From ZC4RG30 sp039929265 (lineage in GTDB: Bacteria > Pseudomonadota > Gammaproteobacteria > Steroidobacterales > Steroidobacteraceae): a stretch of 17,244 bases of DNA. The stretch is taken from the NCBI GenBank assembly GCA_039929265.1, contig JBDSRN010000141.1, positions 1 to 17,244 of the forward strand, read 5' to 3'. Below, piece by piece: positions 1-9,238 of this stretch (the first letter of the stretch is position 1; the number at the start of each line of letters is the position of its first letter). Position numbers and translations under genes: made by a program. The notes beneath the pieces were generated by a model, which was not told the DNA's origin, searched no databases, and saw only the letters and a list, made by a program, of their open reading frames with translations.

Positions 1-405
1 CTGCACTCGCACAGCTACACCGGCAACGCGCTCGCTTGCGCTGTGGCGCGCGCGACGCTCAGGATCTTCCGGGATGACGAAGTGATCGCGCGCAATGGCA
101 CGCTCGCGGCGCACATGGGCGCGAGCACCGCGACTCTCGCGGACCATCCGCACGTGGCCGAGGTGCGACAGCGCGGCATGATCCTCGCCATCGAGATGGT
201 GAAGAATTCGGCGTCGCGCGAACCCTATGCGTGGCAGGAGCGCCGTGGGCTGCGTGTATATCGCCACGCGCTGACGCGCGGCGTTGTGCTGCGCCCGATC
301 GGTAATGTGATCTACTTCATGCCACCGTACGTCATCACGCCGGACGAGATCGACCTGCTCGTCACGGTCGCGCGTGAGGGCATCGATCTGGCCACGGCAA
401 ACTGA
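1..405 (+). CDS. bioA: Adenosylmethionine-8-amino-7-oxononanoate aminotransferase, C-terminal part (5' end outside window)
   Basis: The visible 134 residues start in mid-gene with LHSHSYTGNALACAVA, close to the conserved HSYTGNPLACA segment of BioA, a class III PLP-dependent aminotransferase. BioA makes 7,8-diaminopelargonate from KAPA with S-adenosylmethionine as amino donor, in cytosolic biotin synthesis. The C-terminal stretch RGVVLRPIGNVIYFMPPYVI followed by a TPDEIDLL segment is also typical of this family. The PLP lysine lies upstream of the window and cannot be checked. The reading frame is open from base 1 and ends with TGA at 403–405. Other class III aminotransferases share these motifs. 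The bioA–rsmE neighbourhood, as in Pseudomonas, supports the call. Confidence 0.88.
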   Translation: MHSHSYTGNALACAVARATLRIFRDDEVIARNGTLAAHMGASTATLADHPHVAEVRQRGMILAIEMVKNSASREPYAWQERRGLRVYRHALTRGVVLRPIGNVIYFMPPYVITPDEIDLLVTVAREGIDLATAN

Positions 406-499
406 TCAGCGGATCGCGCGGTCCAATGAGGCACCGCGGGCTGTAACGTTGTTCGCCAGCCCCGCACCCGCGAGCGCATATATCATGACTTGTTCCGCA

Positions 500-1225
500 A
501 TGCCCAGAATCTACGTTGATCAGACATTGAGCGCCGGCGCCGAGTTCGCCTTGCCCGTACAGGCCGGCGCCCATCTGGTGCGCGTGCTGCGCCTTGGTGT
601 CGGCGAGCACTGCGTCCTGTTCAACGGTCAGGGCGGGGAATTCGATGCGCAAATCGTTGCGGTCGCCAAGGCGCGCGTCACTGTCCTGCCGCAGGCCTAC
701 CGCCCGGTCGAACGCGAATCTACCCTGCTGGTGACGCTGCTACCCGCACTGGTGCGCGGTGAACGCATGGACTACATCATCCAGAAGGCGACCGAACTCG
801 GCGTTCATGCCATCCAGCCCGTGATCTGCATGCGCGGCAACGTCCGCATCAATTCCGATGCCGGCGCGCACAAGCTCGACCATTGGCGCGCGGTCGCGGT
901 GTCCGCCTGCGAGCAGTGTGGCCGCAACACTCTGCCGATCGTGCAAGAGGCGCACGCGCTGCGCGAAGGGCTCAGCGTCGAGGCCGATCTGCGCCTGCTG
1001 CTGCTGCCGACCGCAAGCGACTCGCTGCCAACGCTGCTCGGTCCGATGCCACAGCGCATCGCGGTGCTCACTGGACCGGAAGGTGGTTTCGATCCGACGG
1101 AAGAAGCACTGGCGAAGCAGGCTGATTTTCGCGCCTGCCGGCTCGGCCAGCGCGTGTTGCGCACGGAAACCGCGCCGCTCGCAGCGCTCGCGGCGCTGCA
1201 GACACTGGCGGGAGATTTCCGTTAG
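500..1225 (+). CDS. rsmE: 16S rRNA (uracil-1498-N3)-methyltransferase RsmE
   Basis: The 241-residue protein matches the usual length of RsmE (about 243), a SPOUT-class enzyme that methylates U1498 of 16S rRNA with S-adenosylmethionine. Visible motifs are KATELGVHAIQP at about 96–107, EQCGRNTLP at 138–146, LTGPEGGFDPTE at 190–201 and LGQRVLRTETAPLAAL at 215–230; the last two form the trefoil-knot SAM site. The start MPRIYVDQ was chosen because family members begin this way. An in-frame ATG at 485 would add five residues, and neither start has a strong Shine-Dalgarno. It follows bioA after 94 bases. In E. coli rsmE sits directly before gshB; here, as in Pseudomonas, the pil-chp block on the other strand separates them. 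Confidence 0.95.
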   Translation: MPRIYVDQTLSAGAEFALPVQAGAHLVRVLRLGVGEHCVLFNGQGGEFDAQIVAVAKARVTVLPQAYRPVERESTLLVTLLPALVRGERMDYIIQKATELGVHAIQPVICMRGNVRINSDAGAHKLDHWRAVAVSACEQCGRNTLPIVQEAHALREGLSVEADLRLLLLPTASDSLPTLLGPMPQRIAVLTGPEGGFDPTEEALAKQADFRACRLGQRVLRTETAPLAALAALQTLAGDFR

Positions 1226-1265
1226 TCAGCGCCTGTTGTCAGCACTGCAGCGACGCAATACTTCA

Positions 1266-1739
1266 TCACGCCATGAGGGACGTCTCTTCCGCAATCATCT
1301 CTTCGAGGCGATCCAGATCGGGTACGAGCGGAGCCTCGTTCACCATGCGCACCTGGCACAGCACGGGCGAGCGCTCGGGGAACACGCGCGTGGTGTCCGG
1401 TCGCACGACATCCGGACTCACGCGCACGAGCTGCGGGAAGCCCTGCGAGATCAGCGCGAAGTAGCCGGCGTCGAGCTTCGAGGACACCGCATGCAGGATC
1501 ACGATGCGCGAACGGCTGGTCTGCGGCGGAATGTTCTGCCCGCACGCGCCTTCGAACGACACGAGCGGCACCTGCCGACCATTCCAGTTGATGATGCCGA
1601 GGTACCAGGGCGGCGCGCCCGTCATCTCGGCGGCGGGCTGGTAGCCGATGACTTCGGCAACGCAACTGCGCGGCACGAGCAGCCGACCATCCACGATCGG
1701 CATCAGCAGGCTGTAAATCTCGGAGACGCGCTCAGGCAT
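1266..1739 (-). CDS. chpC: CheW-like chemosensory adaptor of the type IV pilus Chp system (ChpC-like)
   Basis: This is a 157-residue single CheW-domain protein. The core hallmark PPWYLGIINWNGRQVPLVSF at about 43–62 is the CheW beta-strand signature that docks receptors to the histidine kinase. It lies last in the pil-chp operon. Its ATG (1739–1737) overlaps the chpA stop codon by 8 bases, so translation is probably coupled. Upstream in-frame codons back to 1847 lie inside chpA and read as an arginine/serine-rich shadow, so the start MPERVSEIY was chosen. Position after chpA matches chpC of Pseudomonas and Xylella. PilI is the other CheW protein of the cluster, so which adaptor pairs with PilJ is inference. 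No chpB lies between chpA and this gene. Confidence 0.85.
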   Translation of the reverse strand: MPERVSEIYSLLMPIVDGRLLVPRSCVAEVIGYQPAAEMTGAPPWYLGIINWNGRQVPLVSFEGACGQNIPPQTSRSRIVILHAVSSKLDAGYFALISQGFPQLVRVSPDVVRPDTTRVFPERSPVLCQVRMVNEAPLVPDLDRLEEMIAEETSLMA

Positions 1740-4700
1740 TGCGGGCCAGCTGCTGACGTCTGGTGACGAGTGGCTCGATCGCATCGAGCAGCTGGCTCTC
1801 CTGGTACGGCTTGCCGAGATAGTCGTCGACACCGAGTTCGATCGCACGCGCGCGATGCTTCTCGCCCACGCGCGAAGTGATCATGATGATCGGTATGTCC
1901 TTCAGCCGCGCATCGCTGCGCACGTGCGCGGCGACTTCGTAGCCGTCCATGCGTGGCATCTCGATGTCGAGCAGGATGATGTCCGGGGTGTTCTCCTGCA
2001 GCAGGCTCACCGCATCCATGCCGTCGCGCGCCGTGAGCACGCGCATGCCGTTGCGCTCGAGCAGCCGCTGCGTCACGCGGCGCACGGTGATCGAATCGTC
2101 GACCACCATGGCAAACGTGCGCCGGTCCTGCTTCTCGCGCGAGATGAGCGTTTGTGGCCGGCCGCGCCACTCCGCGCGGACCAGTGCACCGATGTCGAGG
2201 ATGATCACGATCTTGCCGTCGCCCAGAATAGTCGCACCGGAGATGCCACGTATCGCCGCGATCTGCGGACCCACCGGCTTCACGACGATCTCGCGGCTGC
2301 CGATGAGCTCGTCGGTGACGAGCCCCGTGGAATGTTCACCCGCGCGCACCAGCACGACCGGAATCGTCACGTCCTGCTCCGGCAGCGGCGAGGACTCGAG
2401 GCCGACGAACAGCCCCAGATTCTGGAAGCGGAACTTCTGCCCGCCGTACGTGAACGACGGTGAGTCGCTGCCGAGATGCTGCAGGATCTCGGTGCGCGAC
2501 AAACGCACCACACCTTCGACGGTCGGCAGCGGCAGCGCATAGTGCTCCTCGCCGATGCGCACCACGAGCGCGTGACTCACCGCCAGCGTGAACGGCAGGC
2601 GAATGGTGAACTTCGTGCCCTGCTCGGGACCCGGTGCGCACCGCGTCTCCATGTGCAGCGCGCCGCCAAGCTTCTTGATCTCGGTGGCCACCACGTCCAT
2701 GCCGACGCCCCGGCCTGCCGACTGCGTGACGCTGCCCGCGGTGGAGAAGCCCGGCTCGAGGATGAGCTGCATCGCGTCTTCGTCGCTGAGCGTCTGACCC
2801 GGCTGGATGAGCCCCAGCACCACGCCCTTGTCACGGATCGCCCTGAGGTTCATGCCCGCGCCGTCATCGGCAATCTCGACGATGATCTCGGCGCCTTCGC
2901 GCTTCAGCGTGAGTCGGATTTGCCCGATCTCGGGCTTGCCCTTCGCCATACGCGCTTCGCGTGTTTCGATGCCGTGTACAACGGAGTTGCGTAACATGTG
3001 CTCGAACGGGGGCAGCATGCGCTCGAGCACCTGGCGATCGAGCTCCCCGGCGGCACCTTCGACGACCAGCTCGGCATCTTTCTGCGTGTCAGTCGCGGCC
3101 TGGCGCACGATGCGCGACAGTCGCTGCACGTGACGCTGGAACGAGACCATGCGCGTGCGCATGAGCCCGTTCTGCACTTCGGTAATCGTGCGCCCCTGCT
3201 GCTGCAGCAGGTTCTGGGTTTCCTGGGTGAGACTTTCCAGCAACTGCTGGATGCTCGCGACGTCGTTCGCAGTCTCGGCGAGCGCGCGCGAGAACTGCTG
3301 GATCGATGAATATCGATCCAGCTCGAGCGGATCGAAGTCGCCGCGATGGGCGCTCTCGGTTTCGTGACGATGCAGTATCTGCGCTTCGGTCTCGATCTCA
3401 AGCTTGCGCAGCTGTTCCTTCAGACGCGTGACGGTGCGCGAGAGCTCGCCGAGGTTGAACTCGATCGAGCCCACCTGCTGCTCGACGCGCGAGCGAGCGA
3501 TGCTCACTTCGCCCGCGTTGTTCAACAATTGATTGAGCAGCTCCGCATCGACGCGTGCCATCTCCGGGCGATCGGTAGGCACGCTCGGCTCGCGACCCGG
3601 CGGCACGAGCGGCGCCATCGGCATAGCGGCAGCAATGGTGACCGCCGCAGCTTCGTCGTGCTGTCCCGGCTGTTGAGCAGCCGCTGCATGCGGGGAAGTT
3701 TCTTGCGCCGTGGTCTCGGTGGCCCATTCCGGCGGCTCGATGTACTCGGGTGCGCTCGACGCAGGGGCGACGGCCTCGACAAGGGGGCTGGGTACCGGCT
3801 CCGGCGCACCGCTTGCCAGCGCATGAATGCGCGCGATGACCTCGCGCGCCGGACCGATGGGCTGGTTCAGCGCGAGCAGCTCGCGCATGTGCGCGAGTTC
3901 GTCGAGCGCAGCCTGCGCGACGCTCTGCGAACGCGCATCGGCGGGCACCATGCCCATCTCGATGTGCATCACCAACGTTTCGAGCTCGTGCGACAAATCG
4001 CCCATCGCCGTGACACCCGCCATGCGCGCGCCGCCCTTCAGGGTATGTAGCGGGCGCTTCAGCGCCATCTGCAGATCGGGGTCGGTGTGGCTGCTGCCGA
4101 ATGCACTCAGCGCCGCTTGTGCGGCTTCGAGCAGCTCGGTCGCCTCTTCACTGAAGATGCCTGCGATCTCGGGATCGTAGTCAATGGTCGCTGGCGAGTC
4201 CTCGCTCGCCGGAGGCGGCGGTGCAAGAAAGGACTGGGTAGCTTCAACGACTTCCGCTTCGATCAGCGGCGGATGATCGGGCTGGACGTACACGGGCTCC
4301 GGCGCCTGCGAACCGACTTCGTCGGCAAGAATTTCCTGCTCGGGCAATTCCTGCGTCAGCGGCTGATCGAGGCCGAACACCTGATCGACGAACGCCTGCG
4401 CTACGTGCTCCTGTTCCGCGGGCACCGCAAACTCCGGCTCGGGAGCGGACAGCACCTGCGACACCGACTCGAAGCCGAACGGGTCTGGTCCTCCCGCCTC
4501 GGTGCTCGACTGCGTATCGCTCACGCGCCGATCGAGCTCGCCCTCGGCCTGCAGGATGCGATCGCGCAGACCATCGTTGGAAACGAAGAAGCCGCTGTTC
4601 TCGTCGAGATTGCGACTGACGCCTTCCATCGCCGACATGCAGTCTGCGACCAGCCCAAGATCCGCCTCCGTGAGTCCTGCGCTACTGTCGAACGCCTTGC

Positions 4701-7344
4701 GCAGCCAGTGGTTCAGCGGCTCGGCGAGGCGGATGCCGTGGCGAGCCTCGGCCATCTTCGAGCTGCCCGACAGCGTGTGACACGCGCGGTACACAGCTTC
4801 GGTGACCAGATGCGGAGCAGGTAGCGCGTTCTCGCGCGCGAGCCATGCTCGCACGACGCTGACGTGGCTGTCGGTCTCGCGCGCGTAGATATCGCGCAGT
4901 GCGATATCAGGCTCGGTACGATCGTGCTCGAGCTGCGATTCGTCGGCCGGCGGATGTCCGCGCGCGTCGATCAGGGTGCCATCGCCGGAGGCGTCCGTCG
5001 CGAACACGTCGAAGAGTTCGGTCTCGTAGACTGGTGGCAGCGGGCTCGCGGCAATGGCGGGAGTGTGTGGCAGCCGCGTCGGCGGGGGCGCATCGCCGCT
5101 GCGACCCGAAGCGAGCGCGTGCGCGCGCGTCACGATCGCGGTGAGATCGCTGTGTGGTGCCTGGCCGCCGCCGAGATGCACCACCAATTCCGGCAACGCG
5201 CGTACGGCGTCGCGCAGCGTGCCGAGAATCGCCGGGGAGCGCGTCAGTGTCTTGTCGAGCAGCCGATTGACAAGATTCTCGATGCCCCACGAGAATTCGG
5301 CGAGGTCGCGCGCCCCGACCATGCGACCGCTGCCCTTGAGAGTGTGGAACGAACGCCGCACGGTGACGAGCGCATCCTCGTCGACAGGGTTCAGATCCCA
5401 CGCCGGGAAATACTGTTCGATCTTCGCGACCTCTTCCTGCGCCTCTTCCATGAAGAGCTGCAGCAGTTCGGGGTCCTGCGGTTCGATGCGCGTCACCGCG
5501 GTAGACGTGAGCGTCGGCGGTGGTACGGTGGGATTGCGACCCGTGAACGCGGTGTCCGCGCTCATCGGCGCGGGCGCGCCACGATCCAGCAGCACGGTGC
5601 GCGCGAAGGTATTCGACGCCATCGGCGGCACGGTCGGCACGGAGCGCAGCGGCTCGGCCTCGAGTGCATCCAGCGAGGCGAGCGCGTTGTCGAGCATGTA
5701 CCAGGGATCACTGCGCCCGGCCTGCAGCGTCTCCATGTAGTACTCGGTGCTGACGATGGAATCGGCAAGCCGGTCGAGCCCTTCCCCCGACAGGCTCGAG
5801 CCGCCCGGCTGCATCACGCGACGCAGTTGTACCGTGATGCGTTCGATGACTTCAACCGCGCGCGCCTTGCCAAGCATCAGCAGGCCGGCCTGGATGCCGC
5901 GGATCAGGTCCTGCCAGTTGTCAAAACCGGAGGCGTCGAGCGTGCCCCCGACGTTCTGCGACACGTATTCCTTCACACGTGCGAGGTTCACCACACATTC
6001 GCGCAGCACCGCGGCCTGGACGTGCTGGAAATCGACATCCACGACAGGAGTCGCAGGGTCATTCGGATCGCTGCGCTTCGGCATGATCATGCCGACGAGC
6101 TGATCGTCGAGCCGATCCTCGACGCCGATCAGCGTCGCTGCGATCTGCACCAGCACGCCATCACCCGGCGGCTCGCGCGCGGCGATGAGGCCTTCGAGGC
6201 GCGCGATCTCGCCCTGCACGCGCGAGCGCAGCTCACCCAGACCCAGCACGCCGAGCGTGTCACCGATCTTGCGCAGCAGATCGACCTGCGGCAGCAGCTC
6301 CTCGGGCGATCCGGCACCGCGGCGCACGAAGATATCGAGCACGTCCTTGATCTTCGCGAGGTCCTCGCGGATCGCGGCGGCGACCGTGTGCATCAGCTTG
6401 ACCGACGGTGCCGACAGGCTCTCGCGCTCCTCCTCGATCGAATCGTCGACCGGCAACAGCTCGGCGAGCTTGAAAGATGCGCGCACTGCCGAGATGCGCG
6501 GCCCGTTGCTGTTGGCACGGGCCACGTAATAGAGCAGGTTGTTGAGCAGCTCGACCGGCGGCTGCTGCGAGTAGCGCCCCTCGGTCTGCTCGTACAGACG
6601 CCGGATCTCGCGATCGGCGAGACCCAGAAGGCGTTTGATCGACACGCCGCCATCGAGCCCGCGCTCGCGCAGCGCTTCGATTACTGCGCCGGTGACCCAC
6701 CAGAGCTGGAAAGTCGGCTGCTCCGTTGCCACCTGCTCGAGCTTCAGCGCGACGGCGGAAAGGATGTCCAGGTTCTGATCGACGCGCTCGCCGCGGATCC
6801 AGCCGATCAGACCGACCTGGAATCGAGCTCGCAGGCGGCGCGCCCACTGTTCGACGCTCATACCCTCTTCGCCGGCACCCGGGGATACCGGGTCCGCCTG
6901 CTTGTCGGATTTCAGGTTGAGCAGCAGCAGCGTGCCTTCGGACAGCAGCGAGCTGCCGCGCACGGCGCGCATGTCGTTCAGCAGCGGCAACAACACCAGC
7001 GCGAGGTCGCGCCCGCCCGCGAGCACCCGCTCGAGGTAACCGGGGAGCTGCACCATCGCGCGCATCAGCGCATCGAGGGCCTCGGCCTGATTCTTCTTCT
7101 CAGCGGCGATGGACTGCAGGTAGCGGACCACCTGGCCCATTTCCTCCGCGAGCAGCGCGGCGCCGTAGATCTCGAGCACGCGCAACACGCCCTGCACCTG
7201 GTGCAGCTCGGTGGCGCAGGTTTCCAGCAGCGCCGCATTGTCGGGTTGCTCGACATGCGTCTCGAGCGCCACGCGTGCCTCGTTGAGCGCCTGCGTGATC
7301 TCACGCGCGACCGCTTCGAGTGTCTGGCTGGCAACCTCGCTCAT
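1732..7344 (-). CDS. chpA: Hybrid CheA-type sensor kinase/response regulator of twitching motility (ChpA/PilL)
   Basis: The 1870-residue protein is the central kinase of the type IV pilus chemosensory pathway. Seen in order: an N-terminal degenerate Hpt-like helix bundle (HQVQG at 48–52); degenerate helical segments to about 570; Hpt domains with phosphoacceptor candidates H667 (HTLKGSGRM), H856 (HTLSGSSKM) and H1100 (HTLKGGARM); a Pro/Ala/Glu-rich linker (about 1180–1260); CheA dimerisation helices (about 1264–1420); a HATPase with N-box N1453/H1457, DDGAGM (1493–1498) and GRGVGMDVV (from 1544); a CheW-like regulatory domain (about 1586–1725); and a receiver with D1749/D1750, D1793, T1823 and K1845. 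The start at 7344 lies 4 bases after the pilJ stop, and MSEVASQTLE fits the family N-terminus; upstream codons are a pilJ shadow. P. aeruginosa ChpA is about 2470 residues, so this one is several hundred residues shorter. Confidence 0.95.
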   Translation of the reverse strand: MSEVASQTLEAVAREITQALNEARVALETHVEQPDNAALLETCATELHQVQGVLRVLEIYGAALLAEEMGQVVRYLQSIAAEKKNQAEALDALMRAMVQLPGYLERVLAGGRDLALVLLPLLNDMRAVRGSSLLSEGTLLLLNLKSDKQADPVSPGAGEEGMSVEQWARRLRARFQVGLIGWIRGERVDQNLDILSAVALKLEQVATEQPTFQLWWVTGAVIEALRERGLDGGVSIKRLLGLADREIRRLYEQTEGRYSQQPPVELLNNLLYYVARANSNGPRISAVRASFKLAELLPVDDSIEEERESLSAPSVKLMHTVAAAIREDLAKIKDVLDIFVRRGAGSPEELLPQVDLLRKIGDTLGVLGLGELRSRVQGEIARLEGLIAAREPPGDGVLVQIAATLIGVEDRLDDQLVGMIMPKRSDPNDPATPVVDVDFQHVQAAVLRECVVNLARVKEYVSQNVGGTLDASGFDNWQDLIRGIQAGLLMLGKARAVEVIERITVQLRRVMQPGGSSLSGEGLDRLADSIVSTEYYMETLQAGRSDPWYMLDNALASLDALEAEPLRSVPTVPPMASNTFARTVLLDRGAPAPMSADTAFTGRNPTVPPPTLTSTAVTRIEPQDPELLQLFMEEAQEEVAKIEQYFPAWDLNPVDEDALVTVRRSFHTLKGSGRMVGARDLAEFSWGIENLVNRLLDKTLTRSPAILGTLRDAVRALPELVVHLGGGQAPHSDLTAIVTRAHALASGRSGDAPPPTRLPHTPAIAASPLPPVYETELFDVFATDASGDGTLIDARGHPPADESQLEHDRTEPDIALRDIYARETDSHVSVVRAWLARENALPAPHLVTEAVYRACHTLSGSSKMAEARHGIRLAEPLNHWLRKAFDSSAGLTEADLGLVADCMSAMEGVSRNLDENSGFFVSNDGLRDRILQAEGELDRRVSDTQSSTEAGGPDPFGFESVSQVLSAPEPEFAVPAEQEHVAQAFVDQVFGLDQPLTQELPEQEILADEVGSQAPEPVYVQPDHPPLIEAEVVEATQSFLAPPPPASEDSPATIDYDPEIAGIFSEEATELLEAAQAALSAFGSSHTDPDLQMALKRPLHTLKGGARMAGVTAMGDLSHELETLVMHIEMGMVPADARSQSVAQAALDELAHMRELLALNQPIGPAREVIARIHALASGAPEPVPSPLVEAVAPASSAPEYIEPPEWATETTAQETSPHAAAAQQPGQHDEAAAVTIAAAMPMAPLVPPGREPSVPTDRPEMARVDAELLNQLLNNAGEVSIARSRVEQQVGSIEFNLGELSRTVTRLKEQLRKLEIETEAQILHRHETESAHRGDFDPLELDRYSSIQQFSRALAETANDVASIQQLLESLTQETQNLLQQQGRTITEVQNGLMRTRMVSFQRHVQRLSRIVRQAATDTQKDAELVVEGAAGELDRQVLERMLPPFEHMLRNSVVHGIETREARMAKGKPEIGQIRLTLKREGAEIIVEIADDGAGMNLRAIRDKGVVLGLIQPGQTLSDEDAMQLILEPGFSTAGSVTQSAGRGVGMDVVATEIKKLGGALHMETRCAPGPEQGTKFTIRLPFTLAVSHALVVRIGEEHYALPLPTVEGVVRLSRTEILQHLGSDSPSFTYGGQKFRFQNLGLFVGLESSPLPEQDVTIPVVLVRAGEHSTGLVTDELIGSREIVVKPVGPQIAAIRGISGATILGDGKIVIILDIGALVRAEWRGRPQTLISREKQDRRTFAMVVDDSITVRRVTQRLLERNGMRVLTARDGMDAVSLLQENTPDIILLDIEMPRMDGYEVAAHVRSDARLKDIPIIMITSRVGEKHRARAIELGVDDYLGKPYQESQLLDAIEPLVTRRQQLARNA

Positions 7345-7348
7345 CTGC

Positions 7349-8674
7349 TCAACCGCGTCCGGAGCCAAGGGCGCGCTGCAATCCGGAAGCCGACGTGTCG
7401 GCTGCCGCCGCGCGCTGCGCAGCCGTCTCCGGCGTTTCCGGCAGGCGGAACCCCGAGGCGGACTTGCGCATGCCGGCGGCGAGCTCTGCGAGCTTGGCAA
7501 TCGCCTGCGAGGTGGTGCTCGTGGAATCGGCGGTCTGTGAACTGATCTCGCGCAGCACCTGCATATTGCGCGCGATGCTCTGCGCCGACTGCGCCTGGCC
7601 GCGCGCGCTGGCGCTGATGTTCTGCACGAGGCTCGCGATCTGATTCGACACCTGCTCGATTTCTTCGAGGGAAGCGCCCGCGTTCTCGGCGAGCAGCGCA
7701 CCGCCCACCACGTCGGTGGTGCTGCGCTCCATCGAGACGACGGCTTCGTTGGTGTCGGTCTGGATTGTGCGCACCAGCACTTCTATCTGCTTGGTGGCAT
7801 TGGCGGCACGCTCGGCGAGGCGCTGCACTTCGTCCGCGACCACTGCAAAGCCACGACCGGCCTCGCCCGCCATGGACGCCTGGATCGAGGCGTTCAGCGC
7901 GAGGATATTGGTCTGCTCGGCGATGTCATTGATCAGTTCAACAATATTGCCGATCTCCTGACTGCTCTCGCCCAGCCGCTTGATGCGCTTGCTGGTCTCC
8001 TGGATCGTCTCGCGGATCGCGTTCATGCCATCGATCGTGCGACGCACGGCGTCACCGCCCTTGTGCGCGACGTCGACCGAGTGTCGCGCCACGTCCGCCG
8101 CACGCTCCGCGTTGCCCGACACCTCTTCGGTGGAGCCGGCCATCGTGCCGATGGATTCCGTCGCCGCGGCAATCTGCTTGGACTGCGCGGTGCTCGCCTT
8201 CGACAGGTGTCCCGCGAGCGCCTGGGTCTGACGGCTCGCGCCATCGAGCGAGATCGCCGACTGGCTGATCGTCGCCACGAGCTTGTGCATGGCATCCACG
8301 GCGATGTTGATCGAATCGGCGATGGCACCGGTTATGTCTTCGGTGACCGTCGCCTGCACTGTGAGATCGCCCTGCGCGAGGCCGGACAGTTCGTCAAGCA
8401 GCCGCAGGATCGCCTCCTGATTGCGCTCGCTCTCGCGACGCTGCGAATCGGTGAGCAGGCGCTGGCGCTCGGCATCGGCCTGCGCGTTGCGCAGGCGCGC
8501 GATGATCATGAACAGTGGCACCAGCGTGGCGATCGCGAGGATCGACGCGACGATGCCGAGGCTCATGTCGCCATGACCGATGAGCGCCGCGATGGCAGAA
8601 GCGACGACCAGCAGCGCGGCAGTAATGATCAGCGGCAGGGCGACGCGCGCGGGACTTGTATCAGGCTGCTGCAT
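7349..8674 (-). CDS. pilJ: Type IV pilus methyl-accepting chemoreceptor PilJ, lacking the periplasmic domain
   Basis: The 441-residue protein has two transmembrane segments very close together (about 11–33 and 38–59), a HAMP-like stretch around 98–136 (QGDLTVQATVTEDITGAIAD, as in PilJ) and an MCP signalling hairpin at about 240–300, with AEQTNILALNASIQASMAGE at the tip. It should relay surface or pilus signals to ChpA through PilI/ChpC from the inner membrane. P. aeruginosa PilJ is about 680 residues with a large periplasmic region between its membrane segments. Here only about five residues separate them, so the sensory domain is missing although the reading frame is intact. The start overlaps the pilI stop by 14 bases. 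The cytoplasmic part is strongly PilJ-like, so identity is secure; how it senses is unknown. Confidence 0.92.
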   Translation of the reverse strand: MQQPDTSPARVALPLIITAALLVVASAIAALIGHGDMSLGIVASILAIATLVPLFMIIARLRNAQADAERQRLLTDSQRRESERNQEAILRLLDELSGLAQGDLTVQATVTEDITGAIADSINIAVDAMHKLVATISQSAISLDGASRQTQALAGHLSKASTAQSKQIAAATESIGTMAGSTEEVSGNAERAADVARHSVDVAHKGGDAVRRTIDGMNAIRETIQETSKRIKRLGESSQEIGNIVELINDIAEQTNILALNASIQASMAGEAGRGFAVVADEVQRLAERAANATKQIEVLVRTIQTDTNEAVVSMERSTTDVVGGALLAENAGASLEEIEQVSNQIASLVQNISASARGQAQSAQSIARNMQVLREISSQTADSTSTTSQAIAKLAELAAGMRKSASGFRLPETPETAAQRAAAADTSASGLQRALGSGRG

Positions 8675-9227
8675 CGAGAAACCCCGGGTTTTCCACGAGC
8701 AGGCGCAGGCTGAGCACCGGCCACTGCTCAGCGCCGCGGCGAAACGTTCCGGCGAGATAGCGCTCGCAACGCACGATGGTGGGCGGCGCGTCGCCGCCGA
8801 AATCGTTCTCGGCGAACCGCCGGAACCCCAGCACCTCGTCGACCATGAGGCCTGCCGGCACGTCGCGATGATTCACGACGACGACGCGCGTGTTGCGCGT
8901 GAGTGGCGTGACGCCGCTGCCGAGATACTGGCGCAGGTCGATGATGGGCAGCAGCGCGCCGCGCACGTTGGCGAGACCCTTGATCCAGCCCTTGGCACCC
9001 GGCACGCGCGTGAGTTGGCCCGGGACGCTGAGCACCTCGCGGGTCTCTTCGCGCGCGATAAGGTACAGCTCGCCAGCCATGCGCAACGCCACGCCGACCC
9101 ACTCGCGGCCCGCGGCAGTCGTCTCGTCACCCGGGGTCGCCGAAGCAGCTCGACCGCGCCGTTCGAGCTCGGCGAGCAGCTCGAAGGGGCGATCCCGCAG
9201 GTTACGAAGCGCGAGGCGGTCTTGCAT
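8661..9227 (-). CDS. pilI: CheW-like adaptor PilI of the twitching-motility chemosensory system
   Basis: This 188-residue CheW-domain protein has the core segment VPGAKGWIKGLANVRGALLP at about 75–94, near-identical in pattern to PilI of Pseudomonas. The C-terminal VLSLRLLVENPGFLDAAA also resembles the family's C-terminal ending. It bridges the receptor PilJ and the kinase ChpA at the inner face of the membrane. About 40 N-terminal residues precede the CheW fold, a usual feature of PilI. It starts 11 bases after the pilH stop and its last codons overlap pilJ, so the three are surely co-transcribed. No clear Shine-Dalgarno is visible before the ATG; coupling to pilH translation is likely. Confidence 0.93.
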   Translation of the reverse strand: MQDRLALRNLRDRPFELLAELERRGRAASATPGDETTAAGREWVGVALRMAGELYLIAREETREVLSVPGQLTRVPGAKGWIKGLANVRGALLPIIDLRQYLGSGVTPLTRNTRVVVVNHRDVPAGLMVDEVLGFRRFAENDFGGDAPPTIVRCERYLAGTFRRGAEQWPVLSLRLLVENPGFLDAAA

Positions 9228-9238
9228 CGATCAAGCAC

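Noticed and set aside
1226..1265. Bidirectional terminator between rsmE and chpC
   Set aside because: Only 40 bases; I found no stable hairpin with a T-run on either strand.
858..1766. A 302-codon + strand frame across rsmE and chpC
   Set aside because: It is Arg/Cys/Ser-rich and crosses two well-supported genes in other frames. Treated as a shadow.
1740..1847. N-terminal extension of chpC by 36 codons
   Set aside because: It lies within the chpA receiver domain and reads as a Ser/Arg-rich shadow. The start at 1739 fits CheW proteins.
4864..7545. An 893-codon open frame on the + strand antisense to chpA
   Set aside because: The product is rich in Arg, His, Gln and Asp with no recognisable domain, while the opposite strand gives clear Hpt and kinase sequence. 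Long antisense frames are expected in high-GC DNA.
7345..7701. N-terminal extension of chpA by up to 119 codons
   Set aside because: The extension lies inside pilJ and is an Arg/Ser/Pro-rich shadow. ATG at 7344 gives the family N-terminus 4 bases after the pilJ stop.
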